Assembly: GCF_009674605.1 (NCBI RefSeq)
Contig: NZ_WKJO01000001.1
Location: 1,860,001-1,924,000, forward strand
Reading direction: 5' to 3'
DNA: 64,000 bases
Source: Haloferax litoreum
GTDB taxonomy: Archaea > Halobacteriota > Halobacteria > Halobacteriales > Haloferacaceae
Shown one piece after another: positions 50,595 through 59,393 of this stretch. Numbering within the stretch: position 1 is the stretch's first letter; every line of letters begins with the position of its first letter. The notes below the pieces were generated by a model that was not told the origin of the DNA, ran no database searches, and saw only the letters and a program-made list of their open reading frames with translations. A program made the position numbers and the translations under genes.

Positions 50595-50612
50595 CTCGTG
50601 TACACTCACGAG
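50595..50612 (+). promoter_or_regulatory. Inverted repeat between TATA region and E1 alpha start
   Basis: CTCGTG-TACACT-CACGAG is a perfect 6-bp inverted repeat ending 3 bp before the ATG at 50616. It may be an operator around the transcription start or a small leader hairpin. Function inferred. Confidence 0.45.
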
Positions 50613-50615
50613 CAT

Positions 50616-51677
50616 ATGGTGAGTGTTACCGAACTACGTACAATGTACGAGCAGATGGTGACTGCTCGGTACTACGAAGAGCGATTACAGGAGGAGTATC
50701 TGGTCGGCAAACAACCGGCGTTCGACATCTCTGCCGGACCGATTCCCGGGGAACTACACCTCGCCGCAGGACACGAGTCTTCGGGTGCTGGGGTCTGTAT
50801 CCACCTTCGAGACGACGACACGGTGACGGCACCGCACCGACCGCACCACATCGCCATCGCGAAGGGCGTCGACCTGAAGAAGATGACCGCCGAGATATTC
50901 GGCCGCGAGACGGGACTGTGCCGCGGGAAGGGAGGCCACATGCACCTGTTCGACCCGGACGTAAACTTCGCGTGTTCGGGTATCATCGCGCAGGGATGTC
51001 CGCCAGCAGTCGGCGCTGCGATGGCGGCGAAAAAGCGAAACACGGACTCGGTGGCCGTCGCTTTCCTCGGCGAAGGGGCAATCGACCAAGGTGGGTTCTT
51101 GGAGTCGCTCAACCTCGCGGCGGTTCAAGACCTCCCGGTCGTTTTCGTCATCGAAGACAACGATTGGGCGATTAGTATGCCGAAAGACCGCGTGACGGAC
51201 GTGGAAGACGGGTCTCGACGCGCGTTGGGATTCGACATGCCCGGAGAGCGAGTCGATTCCGACGACGCCGTCGCCGTCTACGAGGCGGCGGAGAGAGCCA
51301 TCATGCGTGCCCGCGACGGCAACGGGCCGTCGCTCATCGAGGTGCAGGTCCACCGTCGGATGGGTCACTTCATGGGTGACGCCGAGGCCTACCGGCCAGA
51401 AGCGGACATCGAACGCGCCAAACAGCGCGACTCTATCGAGCGACTGGCCGACGACCTGCGAGCACACGGCGTGGAAGACGACGAACTCGACGAGATTCGA
51501 GAACGTGCGCACGAACGAGTCGACGAGGCTATCGCGTGGGCCAAAGAGCAACCGGAACCAGACCCGTCGACGGCGTACGAGAACGTCTTTACGAACCCGC
51601 CAGCACAGGCGGCGACTGACGGTGGTGCGAACACGTCGGATGCGTCGTCCGATGGCGACGAGGGAGGTGACCAATAA
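50616..51677 (+). CDS. 2-oxoacid dehydrogenase E1 component, alpha subunit
   Basis: I chose the ATG at 50616 (MVSVTELRTMYEQMVTARYY). The 353-residue protein has AGHESSGAGVCIHLRDDDTV, TAPHRPHHIAIAKGVD and GLCRGKGGHMHLFDP, and the thiamine diphosphate motif G-E-G-A-I-D-Q-G-G...DN (FLGEGAIDQGG from 151, then VFVIEDN). It decarboxylates a 2-oxoacid together with the beta subunit. The substrate could be pyruvate, a branched-chain oxoacid or acetoin. A Ser/Gly/Asp-rich tail of about 30 residues is present. It overlaps E1 beta by one base. Confidence 0.9.
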   Translation: MVSVTELRTMYEQMVTARYYEERLQEEYLVGKQPAFDISAGPIPGELHLAAGHESSGAGVCIHLRDDDTVTAPHRPHHIAIAKGVDLKKMTAEIFGRETGLCRGKGGHMHLFDPDVNFACSGIIAQGCPPAVGAAMAAKKRNTDSVAVAFLGEGAIDQGGFLESLNLAAVQDLPVVFVIEDNDWAISMPKDRVTDVEDGSRRALGFDMPGERVDSDDAVAVYEAAERAIMRARDGNGPSLIEVQVHRRMGHFMGDAEAYRPEADIERAKQRDSIERLADDLRAHGVEDDELDEIRERAHERVDEAIAWAKEQPEPDPSTAYENVFTNPPAQAATDGGANTSDASSDGDEGGDQ

Positions 51678-52717
51678 TGGCGACTGAATCACGAGACTTC
51701 ACCGAAGCGACAGAGACGGACCGCGAACTGACCATGAGTCGCGCGATGGTCGAAGCCATCGCGTGGGAGATGCGCGAGAACGAAGAGGTGTTCTACATGG
51801 GCGAGGACGTCGCCGACTACGGCGGCATCTTCTCCAGTACGACCGGCCTCTTAGACGAGTTCGGGCGTGACCGCGTGATGGACGTTCCCATCAGCGAGAC
51901 TGCCTTCCTCGGTGCCGCCGTCGGGGCGGCACAGGCCGGCATGCGGCCGATTGCCGAACTGATGTTCGTCGACTTCTTCGGCGTCGCCATGGACCAAATC
52001 TACAACAACATGGCGAAGAACACCTACATGAGCGGTGGGTCGTTCTCCGTCCCGATGGTGTTGACCACCGCCGTCGGCGGCACCTACAACGACGCCGGCC
52101 AGCACTCCCAGACGCTCTACGGGACGTTCGCACACCTTCCGGGCATGAAAGTCGTCGTCCCGAGTACGGCCTACGACGCAAAGGGCCTGATGCACAGCGC
52201 CATCCGCGACGACGACCCGGTCGTCTACATGTTCCACAAGCGCCTGATGGGCCTCGGGTGGATGCCCTCGCCGCCGGGCCCGAAGACGGGCGTGCCGGAA
52301 GAAGACTACACGATTCCGTTTGGCGAAGCAGATATCAAGCGCCACGGGAGCGACGTGACCGTCGTCACCCTCGGCCTGCACGTCCACCGGGCACTCGACG
52401 CGGCGAGCCAACTCGAAGACGACGGCATCGACGCCGAAGTCGTCGACCTGCGAACGCTCGTCCCCCTCGACACCGAGACCATCCTCGACTCGGTCCGCAA
52501 GACCGGCAAGCTCCTCGTCGTCGACGAGGACTACCAGTCGTTCGGCGTGACGGGCGAAATCATCGCCCGCGCGGCGGAAGGCGCACTCGACGACCTCTCG
52601 GCGGTCAAGCGCCTCGCCATCCCGGACGTGCCGATTCCGTACGCTCGGTCACTGGAAGACGAAGTCAACCCCGGCACCGACGATATCGCGGCGGCCATCC
52701 GCGAACTCCACGAATGA
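51677..52717 (+). CDS. 2-oxoacid dehydrogenase E1 component, beta subunit
   Basis: This is a 346-residue transketolase-like beta subunit. The N-terminus is TDRELTMSRAMVEAIAWEMR. The Pyr domain has VFYMGEDVADYGGIFSSTTG and VMDVPISETAFLGAAVGAAQ with the catalytic-type Glu. RPIAELMFVDFFGVAMDQIY follows, then the C-terminal transketolase domain (SDVTVVTLGLHVHRALDAAS, VVDLRTLVPLDTETILDSVR). It forms the E1 heterotetramer with the alpha subunit. The lipoyl-domain gene follows after 31 bp. Confidence 0.92.
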   Translation: MATESRDFTEATETDRELTMSRAMVEAIAWEMRENEEVFYMGEDVADYGGIFSSTTGLLDEFGRDRVMDVPISETAFLGAAVGAAQAGMRPIAELMFVDFFGVAMDQIYNNMAKNTYMSGGSFSVPMVLTTAVGGTYNDAGQHSQTLYGTFAHLPGMKVVVPSTAYDAKGLMHSAIRDDDPVVYMFHKRLMGLGWMPSPPGPKTGVPEEDYTIPFGEADIKRHGSDVTVVTLGLHVHRALDAASQLEDDGIDAEVVDLRTLVPLDTETILDSVRKTGKLLVVDEDYQSFGVTGEIIARAAEGALDDLSAVKRLAIPDVPIPYARSLEDEVNPGTDDIAAAIRELHE

Positions 52718-52748
52718 GCGGGACCGTAGACGCAAACGGAGGACGCGT

Positions 52749-53009
52749 ATGACGGAGACCGCCGATGTCGATTCGGCGTCCATCTGGCCCGACGACGCAG
52801 ACGACGTAGACGAGGGCTACCTCGCCAACTGGTTCGTCCGCGAAGGGTCCGCCGTCGACGAAGGCGAGACAATCGGCGAGATGCAAGTCGAGAAAGTGAG
52901 CATCGACGTGACGGCACCGACGAACGGGACTGTCACCGAACTCGTCGTCGCGGAAGGCGGCGAGTTCACACGCGGCGACGTCCTCGCTCGGATTCAACCG
53001 AGCGCCTGA
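52749..53009 (+). CDS. Free-standing lipoyl (biotinyl-like) domain protein
   Basis: This 86-residue protein is a single lipoyl domain: GYLANWFVREGSAVDEGETI, G-E-M-Q-V-E-K-V-S-I with the modified Lys at about 49 (canonical D/E-K-A/V turn), and then TVTELVVAEGGEFTRGDVLA. There is no peripheral-subunit-binding or acyltransferase domain, so it is not a complete E2. It would carry the acyl or aldehyde group from E1 to an unknown partner. The position directly after E1 alpha and beta supports this. A similar three-gene arrangement is, as I recall, described in Haloferax. Confidence 0.88.
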   Translation: MTETADVDSASIWPDDADDVDEGYLANWFVREGSAVDEGETIGEMQVEKVSIDVTAPTNGTVTELVVAEGGEFTRGDVLARIQPSA

Positions 53010-53028
53010 GGACGACCATTTTTCGGGG

Positions 53029-53505
53029 CTAGCAGGGGGAAATGTCGTCGCCGCTGGTGCGTTCGACACTCGTCTCGTTCACGAGGTAGAACGCCTCCGA
53101 GACCGAGTCCGCTTCTTCGTTCTCCTTGCCGTACCAGTATGGATGCGTCACGTCCACGACGACGCCGTCAGCAGAGCGTTCGACGACAGTGGCTTCTTTG
53201 CTCGCCGTTGTCGGCGTCGTTCCCCAACTCAGGAGACAGGTAGCGTTCTGAAGACGGGTTTCGAGGTACGCTTCCTCGGCGGCGAGCGCTCGTGCTTTGG
53301 CGTCCTCGTCTGAAATCTCGGCGAGTGGAACTTCTGTCTCGGAATTCGGTGTTGCCGTCTGGACTTTGGTCGTCTCGGAGTGCGTGGTGGTCGTGTCATT
53401 ATCACCAGTCGGCGCTTCACCGAGGCACCCGGTGAGTCCAATTCCGGAGATGAGAGCGACGCCGGTACGCTGGAGGACACGTCTCCGGGGGCGAGGAGTG
53501 GTCAT
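53029..53505 (-). CDS. Tat-exported lipoprotein, unknown function
   Basis: This 158-residue protein has a twin-arginine signal (RPRRRVLQRTGVALISGIGL) followed by the lipobox L-T-G-C (Cys at about 27). A Thr/Glu linker follows to about 60. The mature part has a helix (SDEDAKARALAAEEAYLETR), then a Cys (ATCLLSW), and strands (ATVVERSADGVVVDVTHPYW). The C-terminus is DDISPC, so a disulfide with the earlier Cys is possible. The family is unknown. Confidence 0.8.
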   Translation of the reverse strand: MTTPRPRRRVLQRTGVALISGIGLTGCLGEAPTGDNDTTTTHSETTKVQTATPNSETEVPLAEISDEDAKARALAAEEAYLETRLQNATCLLSWGTTPTTASKEATVVERSADGVVVDVTHPYWYGKENEEADSVSEAFYLVNETSVERTSGDDISPC

Positions 53506-53579
53506 AGACCCGTCTGTGAAGCGGACCAGAATATGTTTTCTGCTCGACTAGACCGAGTGGGTCGGTCGTGTCGGTCACG

Positions 53580-55859
53580 CTACGACTCGTGCTCGCCGTT
53601 CTTCGACCGGTACGTCTCGCCAAGCGCCCGGTTCATCAGCACAGTGTGCGCCTCGACTTCGTGTGCATCGTCGGCGGGGCGAAGTTGGTGGTAGCGCCCG
53701 TCGGCGTCCATCACCCACCGGCGGCGGTTGTCGGAGAGGAGTGCTTCGAGTACGGCGTCGAGTTCGACCCGGAGCGACGGGTCTACGACGGGTGTGATGG
53801 CTTCCACGCGGCGGTCGAGGTTGCGCGTCATCCAGTCGGCCGACCCGACGTAGTAGTCGGGGTCACCCGCATTCTCGAAGTAGAAGATACGCGAGTGTTC
53901 GAGGAACCGACCGACCACGCTCGACACCGAGATAGTCTCGGAGATTCCGTCGATTCCCGGTCTGAGGCGACAGATACCGCGCACCACGAGGTCGATATCG
54001 ACGCCGGCCATCGACGCTTCGTAGAGTTCGCGGACCATCTCCGGGTCTTCGAGCGAGTTCATCTTGGCGACGATGCGGGCGTCGCGTCCGGCGCGAGCGT
54101 GGTCTGCCTCTCGGCGGACGAGTCGGGTCATCTCCTCACGGAGGTTGGTCGGCGCGACGAGGAGTTTTCGGTACGACTCGTGTCGGGAGTGCCCGGTGAA
54201 GTAGTTGAACAGGCGAACCAGGTCGTGGCCGATATCCGGGTCGGCGGTGAACAGACCGAGGTCGGTGTAGAGTTTGGCCGTCTGGGAGTGGTAGTTCCCA
54301 GTCGCGACGTGTGAGTAGAGTTGGACGCCGTCGTTCTCTTCGCGGACGACGAGGGCCGTCTTCGTGTGCGTCTTCAGCCCGATAGTCCCGTAAGCGACGT
54401 GGATACCCTCTTCTTCGAGACGGCGAACCCACCGCAGGTTGTTCTCCTCGTCGAACCGGGCTTTGAGTTCGACCATCACGGCGACTTGGATACCGTTGCT
54501 CGCGGCCTCGATGAGTGTCTCGATGACCTCCGAGTCGGGCGCAGTTCGGTAGATTGTCGCCTTGATTGCGAGGACAGACGGGTCGTTCGCCGCCGCACCG
54601 AGGAACGTTCCGACAGTCCCGGTAAAGGAGTGATACGGGTGGTGGACGAGCACGTCTTTGCGTGCAACCTCGGCGAAGAGGGCGCCCGGGTCGTCCGTAG
54701 AGAGGCCGACGAATCGCGGATGAGGTTGCGGGTGCCACGGGTCGACTTCGAGTTCTTGCCGGTCGAGGTCGAACAACGTCGTCAACCCCGTGAAGTCGAG
54801 GGGAATCTCTCGCTCGAACACCTCCCTGTCGTCGAGGCCGAGTTGTTCGACGAGGAGGTCACGGACTGCGTCCGGGGTGTCGTCTTCGACCTCCAGACGG
54901 ACGACTGTCGCGAAGCGACGTTGGCGGAGCACGTCCTCTATCATCTCGATGAGGCCCTCTGCGACCTCTTCGTTCCGCCGGACTTCGGCGTTCCGCGTCA
55001 CGCGGAACGTCGACGCGTCGAGGACTTCGACGTTCGGGAACAGCAAGTCGAGGTTGTGCTCGATGACACGGGCGAGTGGAACGAACCGCGTGGGAGCGTG
55101 GGCGGTGCGGCCAAGAGTCTCGCTGTCGGCGTCCATGGTCCGTCCGACGATGTCGTCGACATCGACCAGTCGCGGTCGGTTCCCCGGAACCTTCACGCGG
55201 GAGAACTTCGTCGGCGCGTCTTCGTGCTCTCGCGTGAGTACCGCGAGCGACAGCGAGAGGTTCGAGATGAACGGGAACGGGTGCGCCGGGTCGAACGTAA
55301 GAGGCGTGAGCGTCGGGAGGACAGACGCTTCGAAGTAGTCGCGAAGGGCGGCCTGTTCGTCCGACGACAGTGCGTCGTAGGCGACGATTTCGATGCCAGC
55401 GTCTGCGAGGGCGGGGCGGACGAGGTCACGGAAGCAGGCCGTCTGCCGGTCGAGGAGGTCACGGGCGCGTTCTAAGACGAGCGTCCACTGTTCGTATGGG
55501 GTGCGGCCGTCGGGTGACAGTACCGTCACGTCGGCGGCGATTTGCTGTTTCAACCCGCCGACCCGTTTCATGAAGAATTCGTCGAGGTTCGAGGTGAGAA
55601 TCGAGAGGAACTTGACACGCTCGAACAACGGGTTGCGCTCGTCCAGCGCTTCGTTGAGCACACGTTCGTGGAAAGAGAGTTCACTCAGTTCGCGGTTGAG
55701 ATACAGCGACGTGTCCGAGAGGTCCGCGGTCTCTGGCACCACCGGCGCGTCGGTGAGGGGTCCGACGCGGACGGGTTTAGTCGTCGGGCTCTGGGCAGTC
55801 GTCGCCTGCCCCCCGTCGTAATCGATTGGCTCACCGCTGTGCGCCTCGTCTTCGGACAT
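53580..55859 (-). CDS. ppk1: Polyphosphate kinase 1
   Basis: This 759-residue protein has all four Ppk1 domains. The N-domain starts near SLYLNRELSELSFHERVLNE (about 51-70). The head domain carries NLDEFFMKRVGGLKQQIAAD. C1 has MVELKARFDEENNLRWVRRL and the autophosphorylated His in IGLKTHTKTALVVREE (about residue 498). C2 has VVRGICRLRPGIDG and YYVGSADWMTRNLDRRVEAI. It makes long-chain polyphosphate from ATP. About 50 acidic, low-complexity residues precede the N-domain. Confidence 0.95.
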   Translation of the reverse strand: MSEDEAHSGEPIDYDGGQATTAQSPTTKPVRVGPLTDAPVVPETADLSDTSLYLNRELSELSFHERVLNEALDERNPLFERVKFLSILTSNLDEFFMKRVGGLKQQIAADVTVLSPDGRTPYEQWTLVLERARDLLDRQTACFRDLVRPALADAGIEIVAYDALSSDEQAALRDYFEASVLPTLTPLTFDPAHPFPFISNLSLSLAVLTREHEDAPTKFSRVKVPGNRPRLVDVDDIVGRTMDADSETLGRTAHAPTRFVPLARVIEHNLDLLFPNVEVLDASTFRVTRNAEVRRNEEVAEGLIEMIEDVLRQRRFATVVRLEVEDDTPDAVRDLLVEQLGLDDREVFEREIPLDFTGLTTLFDLDRQELEVDPWHPQPHPRFVGLSTDDPGALFAEVARKDVLVHHPYHSFTGTVGTFLGAAANDPSVLAIKATIYRTAPDSEVIETLIEAASNGIQVAVMVELKARFDEENNLRWVRRLEEEGIHVAYGTIGLKTHTKTALVVREENDGVQLYSHVATGNYHSQTAKLYTDLGLFTADPDIGHDLVRLFNYFTGHSRHESYRKLLVAPTNLREEMTRLVRREADHARAGRDARIVAKMNSLEDPEMVRELYEASMAGVDIDLVVRGICRLRPGIDGISETISVSSVVGRFLEHSRIFYFENAGDPDYYVGSADWMTRNLDRRVEAITPVVDPSLRVELDAVLEALLSDNRRRWVMDADGRYHQLRPADDAHEVEAHTVLMNRALGETYRSKNGEHES

Positions 55860-55958
55860 GTACTGAGCAAAGATGGTACCGCGACGGTCTTTAGTCCGCC
55901 GCCCGTTCGTCGCTCAGACGAGGTCGGTCGTCAGAGCACGTGAAGACCGGGTGCTGCC

Positions 55959-56660
55959 TCAGGCCAGCGCGGGTTGCCGGGGTTCGAGAATCTTCGAGTC
56001 TTTCCGCGACTCGTGAGTCACGTCCACGTCGATAGAGACGATTTCGTCCGCGTGGAGGTCGTACGCCGAGAGTGCGCCACCGTAGACTGCGCCAGTGTCC
56101 AGACCCATCGCGTACCGGAACACTGCCGGGTGCGCCATGACGGTGTGTCCGAAGAAGACGCGGTCTGGCCCGTCGTAGTGTTCGAACCAGAACGGCCCGT
56201 CGTAGCTATCGCCGGGGTTCATCGCGCGCGTGTTTTCGAGTTTGTCGACGTCGTGTTCTTCGAGCGGAACCTCGGGGTGGACGCCGCCGTGGACGACGAG
56301 TGCACCGTCCCACGAGATGGCGACCGGGAGGTTCTCTATCCACGCCAGGTCGTCGTCGGTGAGGGCGTCTATCTCCTTCGTGCCGCGGATGAGTTTCTCT
56401 TCGTTGTTTCCGCGGACGGTGAGGAAGTTGTCACGCTCGCGGACGTAGTCGACGACACCTTTGCTGTCGGGGCCCTTCCGAACGAGGTCACCGACGAAGA
56501 CCACGAGGTCGTCGTCCGAGGGGTCGATGCGGTCGACGAGTCGTTCGAGCGCGGAGAGACACCCGTGAACGTCGCCGGCGACGTACACGTCGTCCCACTC
56601 GTCGATGTCGACTCGGTGGTGCTGTTCGGCGACGTCGGGGTGGAAAGATGGTACACTCAT
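55959..56660 (-). CDS. Metallophosphoesterase, serine/threonine protein phosphatase-like
   Basis: I chose the ATG at 56660 (MSVPSFHPDVAEQHHRVDID). The 233-residue protein has the PP2A-type signature: VYVAGDVHGCLSALERLVDR, then VVFVGDLVRKGPDSKGVVDY and FLTVRGNNEEKL (Asn where PPPs have GNHE, so the His of this motif is replaced by Asn), ALVVHGGVHPEV and FFGHTVMAHPAVF. This is the bacterial/archaeal PrpA-like group. It may dephosphorylate proteins or diadenosine tetraphosphate. Confidence 0.85.
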   Translation of the reverse strand: MSVPSFHPDVAEQHHRVDIDEWDDVYVAGDVHGCLSALERLVDRIDPSDDDLVVFVGDLVRKGPDSKGVVDYVRERDNFLTVRGNNEEKLIRGTKEIDALTDDDLAWIENLPVAISWDGALVVHGGVHPEVPLEEHDVDKLENTRAMNPGDSYDGPFWFEHYDGPDRVFFGHTVMAHPAVFRYAMGLDTGAVYGGALSAYDLHADEIVSIDVDVTHESRKDSKILEPRQPALA

Positions 56661-56831
56661 GTGGGCGCTATCTTCTGGTATCAAGAACTGGCACTTTAGA
56701 AAGGGTTACTAGTTGTAGAATGTTGAGCTATATAGTCACGGGAGCGCGACCCATGGACTCGGGTCGGTGACGGTTGGTGTGGTCCCGCCCGTCCCGCAAT
56801 CGCTTTCCGGCGGGGCCTCGAATCCGGGGAC

Positions 56832-57722
56832 ATGAGCATCGGACCCCTCGACGACGAGACAGTCGAGAAGTATCGAGAAGCAGGGGAGGTCCTCCGAACG
56901 GTGATGGACGAGTCGGCCGAGATGGTCGAACCCGGTGTCACCCACCTCGAAGTGGCCGAATACGCCGAGGAACGAATTCGCGAACTGGCAGACGGGTGTG
57001 CGTTCCCGGCCAACATCAGCGTCAACGAAGAGGCGTCGCACGCGAGTCCGGGACGCGACGACGACACCGTCTTCGGCGAGGACATGGTCTGTCTGGACCT
57101 CGGTGTCCACGTCGACGGCTACATCGCCGACTCGGCGGTGACCGTGGACCTCTCGGGCAACGACGAACTCGTCGAGTCCGCCGAAGAGGCACTCGACGCC
57201 GCCCTCGACATGGTCGAAGCGGGCGCGCACACCGGGAAAATCGGTGCCGAAATCGAAGACGTGATTCGCGGCTACGGCTACACGCCGGTTCTCAACCTCT
57301 CGGGTCACGGTGTCGAACAGTGGGACGCCCACACCGACCCGACCATCCCGAACCGTGGTGCCGACCGCGGCGTCGAACTCGAAGTCGGCGACGTGGTCGC
57401 CATCGAACCGTTCGCAACCGACGGGTCCGGCAAGGTCACCGAAGGGTCGAAAAACGAGATATATAGTCTCGTCCACGACCGCTCGGTCCGCGACCGGATG
57501 TCCCGCAAACTCCTCGACGAAGTCCGCGAGAAGTACAAACTACTCCCCTTCGCGGCACGCTGGTTCGAAGGTGGTCGCTCCGAGATGGCCATCCGTCGCC
57601 TCGAACAGCAGGGCGTCCTCCGCGGGTACCCCGTCCTGAAGGAAGAAGAAGGCGCGATGGTTGGACAGGCCGAAGACACCGTCATCGTCACCGAAGACGG
57701 CTACGAGAACATCACTCGGTAA
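56832..57722 (+). CDS. map: Methionine aminopeptidase (type II, archaeal)
   Basis: This is a 296-residue protein. The pita-bread fold is shown by FPANISVNEEASHASPGRDD, the metal site VCLDLGVHVDGYIADSAVTV (first two Asp ligands), NLSGHGVEQWDAHTDPTIPN (His ligand) and VVAIEPFATDGSGKVTEG (Glu). The insertion helical region that defines type II is present. It removes the initiator Met from nascent proteins. The start MSIGPLDDETVEKYREAGEV matches the family. Confidence 0.93.
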   Translation: MSIGPLDDETVEKYREAGEVLRTVMDESAEMVEPGVTHLEVAEYAEERIRELADGCAFPANISVNEEASHASPGRDDDTVFGEDMVCLDLGVHVDGYIADSAVTVDLSGNDELVESAEEALDAALDMVEAGAHTGKIGAEIEDVIRGYGYTPVLNLSGHGVEQWDAHTDPTIPNRGADRGVELEVGDVVAIEPFATDGSGKVTEGSKNEIYSLVHDRSVRDRMSRKLLDEVREKYKLLPFAARWFEGGRSEMAIRRLEQQGVLRGYPVLKEEEGAMVGQAEDTVIVTEDGYENITR

Positions 57723-57800
57723 GTCCCACGAGACTGCCGTCCGGTTTCGGAGATACCTGCAACCGAAACGGCTTGCATCCCCCCGTTCGTTCACCCCGCC

Positions 57801-58352
57801 ATGGACCAACTGTTCGCCCCGTGGCGCATCGAGTGGGTGACTCGTGACGGAGACCAGGATGCAGACGACGACTCCTGTCCGTTCTGTGCACTCCCCGAAC
57901 GTGACGACGACGCCGAGAGCAACATCGTCGCTCGCTCGGAACACTCGTTCGTCCTCCTCAACAACTATCCGTACGCGCCGGGGCACGTGATGGTCATCCC
58001 GTACCGTCACACCGGCGACTTCGCCGACCTCTCGGACGAGGAACTCCTCGACCACGCCCGGTTGAAATCGCGTACACTCGCCGCACTCGACGCCGCGTTC
58101 GACCCCGACGGGTTCAACGCCGGCGAGAACCTCGGTGGGTCGGCCGCCGGGGGGTCTATCGACGACCACCTCCACACGCACGTCGTCCCTCGCTGGACCG
58201 GTGACACGAACTTCATGCCGGTCATCTCGGATGCGAAAGTGCTCGTGCAGGCACTCGACGACTCGTACGACCACCTCCACGACGCCTTTGCGGGACTCGA
58301 CGGGGGCGTCACCGACGGAGACGACTCGGCCGTCTTCTTCGATTTAGACTGA
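57801..58352 (+). CDS. HIT-family nucleotide hydrolase
   Basis: This is a 183-residue protein. C-P-F-C near residue 26 is a zinc-type pair. The domain has FVLLNNYPYAPGHVMVIPYR and the HIT triad H-L-H-T-H-V-V-P (His 123, 125 and 127; His 125 is the nucleophile). This is the Hint/Fhit-like group acting on AMP conjugates or diadenosine polyphosphates. The physiological substrate is unknown. It follows map by about 80 bp. Confidence 0.9.
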   Translation: MDQLFAPWRIEWVTRDGDQDADDDSCPFCALPERDDDAESNIVARSEHSFVLLNNYPYAPGHVMVIPYRHTGDFADLSDEELLDHARLKSRTLAALDAAFDPDGFNAGENLGGSAAGGSIDDHLHTHVVPRWTGDTNFMPVISDAKVLVQALDDSYDHLHDAFAGLDGGVTDGDDSAVFFDLD

Positions 58353-58433
58353 CTCAAAAACTCTTGTGAACCGCGTCTAAACGCCCGCTACCACCCGAAG
58401 CTCATTTGAACCCCACACCCGAATGCCACGGTA

Positions 58434-59369
58434 ATGGAGCGGAAACGGGCCATCCGTCGGGTCGCTGTCGTCGTCCTCGTGGCGAACGTCCTCCTCGTCC
58501 TCGGCAAGGGGGCGGTGTGGTGGACGACGGGGAGTCTGGCGGTCGGGTCCGAGGCGGTGAACAGTCTCGCTGACGTCATCTACAGCACGATTATCCTCGC
58601 CGGTCTCTACCTGACGACGAAACCGCCGGACTTCGAACACCCCCACGGGCACGAGCGAATCGAACCGTTCGTCTCGCTGTTCGTCGCCGTCGGTATCTTC
58701 GCGGCGGGTGGGGCCATCCTCTGGCAGAGTACGAGCAGTATCCTCGACCAGAGTTACGGCGGGGCCGCAGGGACCCTCGGTGTCCTCGTCCTCGTCGCCG
58801 CCGGCGTCTTCAAGTACGTGCTCTATCGCTACTGTTTGAACGTCGGCAAGGAGAGCAACTCGCCCGCCCTCGTGGCGGCAGCACTCGACAACCGCAACGA
58901 CATCCTCACGGCGGCGGCGGCACTCGTCGGTGTCGTCGGCGCGCAGATGGGCTACCCGATTCTCGACCCACTGGCCGCGATGGTCGTCTCTATCGGCATC
59001 ATCTACACTGGCTACGAAATCGTCCGTGACAACGTGAACTATCTCGTCGGTGCTGCGCCGCCGGAGTACCTCCGGGCACTCATCGTGCAGACGGCACTCT
59101 CACACCCCGACGTGCAGGGCGCACACGACGTGGTCGCCCACTACGTCGGCCCGGAAATCGACGTGAGTCTCCACATCGAAGTCGAGGGCGACATGACGCT
59201 CACCGAGGCTCACGACATCGAGACGTGGGTCGTTCAGGCCATCCGCGACATCGACGAAGTCGACGACGTGTTCGTTCACATCGACCCCAAGGAACTCGGC
59301 GAGTGGAAAGACGACCACGACGAAGACCGGTTCACGATGTTCACCCCGGACGGCGGTGACGACAGATAG
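58434..59369 (+). CDS. Cation diffusion facilitator transporter
   Basis: This is a 311-residue protein. Six membrane helices come first: VAVVVLVANVLLVLGKGAVW, VGSEAVNSLADVIYSTIILA and further segments to about residue 205. The metal-binding pair lies in TM2 (S/A-x3-D) and TM5 (DNRNDILTAAAALVG). The C-terminal cytoplasmic domain (HPDVQGAHDVVAHYVGPEID, VEGDMTLTEAHDIETWVVQA) is the CDF dimer domain. It exports Zn, Mn, Fe or Co out of the cell; the metal is unknown. Confidence 0.9.
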   Translation: MERKRAIRRVAVVVLVANVLLVLGKGAVWWTTGSLAVGSEAVNSLADVIYSTIILAGLYLTTKPPDFEHPHGHERIEPFVSLFVAVGIFAAGGAILWQSTSSILDQSYGGAAGTLGVLVLVAAGVFKYVLYRYCLNVGKESNSPALVAAALDNRNDILTAAAALVGVVGAQMGYPILDPLAAMVVSIGIIYTGYEIVRDNVNYLVGAAPPEYLRALIVQTALSHPDVQGAHDVVAHYVGPEIDVSLHIEVEGDMTLTEAHDIETWVVQAIRDIDEVDDVFVHIDPKELGEWKDDHDEDRFTMFTPDGGDDR

Positions 59370-59393
59370 GCTCTGACAGCGACGTAGTCGCGG

